The notes beneath the pieces are model-generated. The model saw nothing but the letters and a program-made list of their open reading frames with translations, ran no database searches and had not been told where the DNA came from. Made by a program: the position numbers and the translations under genes. 5,321 nt of DNA from Bacteroidales bacterium. GTDB taxonomy: Bacteria > Bacteroidota > Bacteroidia > Bacteroidales > Bacteroidaceae. Shown here in pieces: positions 5,225 through 5,321 of this stretch. Each line of letters starts with the position of its first letter. Positions within the stretch are counted from its first letter, which is position 1. Location: the NCBI GenBank assembly GCA_030523385.1, contig JAUNIV010000197.1:1-5321 (forward strand), read 5' to 3'.

Positions 5225-5321
5225 ATGGAGAATTTTAGCGAGAAACTGATAGCTTGGTACGAAGAGAACAAGCGTGATTTGCCTTGGAGGGAGACGAAGA
5301 ATCCTTATCTGATATGGATTT
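5225..5321 (+). CDS. mutY: A/G-specific adenine glycosylase MutY, N-terminal fragment (cut by window edge)
   Basis: Only the first 32 codons are present. The product begins MENFSEKLIAWYEENKRDLP, continues WRETKNPYLIWI and stays open to the last base. The pattern of a helix ending in W(Y/F), then LPWR, then NPY-IW is the conserved start of MutY, the base-excision-repair enzyme that removes adenine paired with 8-oxoguanine. The helix-hairpin-helix, catalytic Asp and iron-sulfur cysteines would lie beyond the window. The start at 5225 follows a short leader from the -7 box at 5176-5183 and has no Shine-Dalgarno; the overlapping ATGs at 5204 and 5211 are out of frame or quickly stopped. It is divergent from the HU gene with a 180-base shared intergenic region. 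Confidence 0.88.
   Translation, partial: MENFSEKLIAWYEENKRDLPWRETKNPYLIWI

Noticed and set aside
1..5321. CRISPR arrays, phage defence systems, tRNAs, rRNAs, insertion sequences.
   Set aside because: No spaced repeats, cloverleaf, transposase or defence-type protein motifs were seen on either strand.

Overview
The window reads as chromosomal DNA of a member of the Bacteroidales, most likely Bacteroides. Three things point there. Several sites match the Bacteroides -7 promoter box TAnnTTTG. Strong Shine-Dalgarno sequences are lacking and gene leaders are A-rich. Protein features are typical of the phylum, such as an HU protein with RNISKN at the arm tip and a TatC with an enlarged first periplasmic loop. 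Nothing indicates mobile DNA: there are no transposases, integrases, CRISPR repeats, tRNAs or rRNAs.

Layout. Bases 1-256 are a non-coding leader with a good -7 box (43-50), a 17-base stem-loop (64-80) and a 14-base dyad (170-183). Four plus-strand genes follow in close order and look like one operon: an unrecognised 193-residue protein (257-838), a YeiH/UPF0324 membrane protein of the putative sulfate exporter family (878-1864), tatA (1886-2083) and tatC (2087-2884). A strong stem-loop terminator (2901-2933) separates this operon from a convergent minus-strand cluster. Read in its own direction, that cluster is an HU-type DNA-binding protein (5044-4769), a very short gene for a 30-residue, extremely basic protein resembling the AURKAIP1/COX24 (mitochondrial ribosomal mS38) family (4730-4638), and a ribonuclease E/G (4514-2940). 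A promoter with a perfect -7 box (5092-5099) drives HU and probably the whole cluster. Divergent from HU, the first 32 codons of mutY run off the right edge (5225-5321), behind their own -7 box (5176-5183).

How the genes work together. TatA and TatC form a minimal two-component twin-arginine translocase that exports folded proteins; no tatB is present. YeiH is an inner-membrane transporter candidate, and its link to Tat is positional only. The minus cluster joins a nucleoid protein, a likely ribosome-associated peptide and an RNase of the family that matures rRNA and turns over mRNA, which suggests a growth- or translation-linked operon. Most of the window is housekeeping. The item most easily missed is the 30-codon gene between HU and the RNase.
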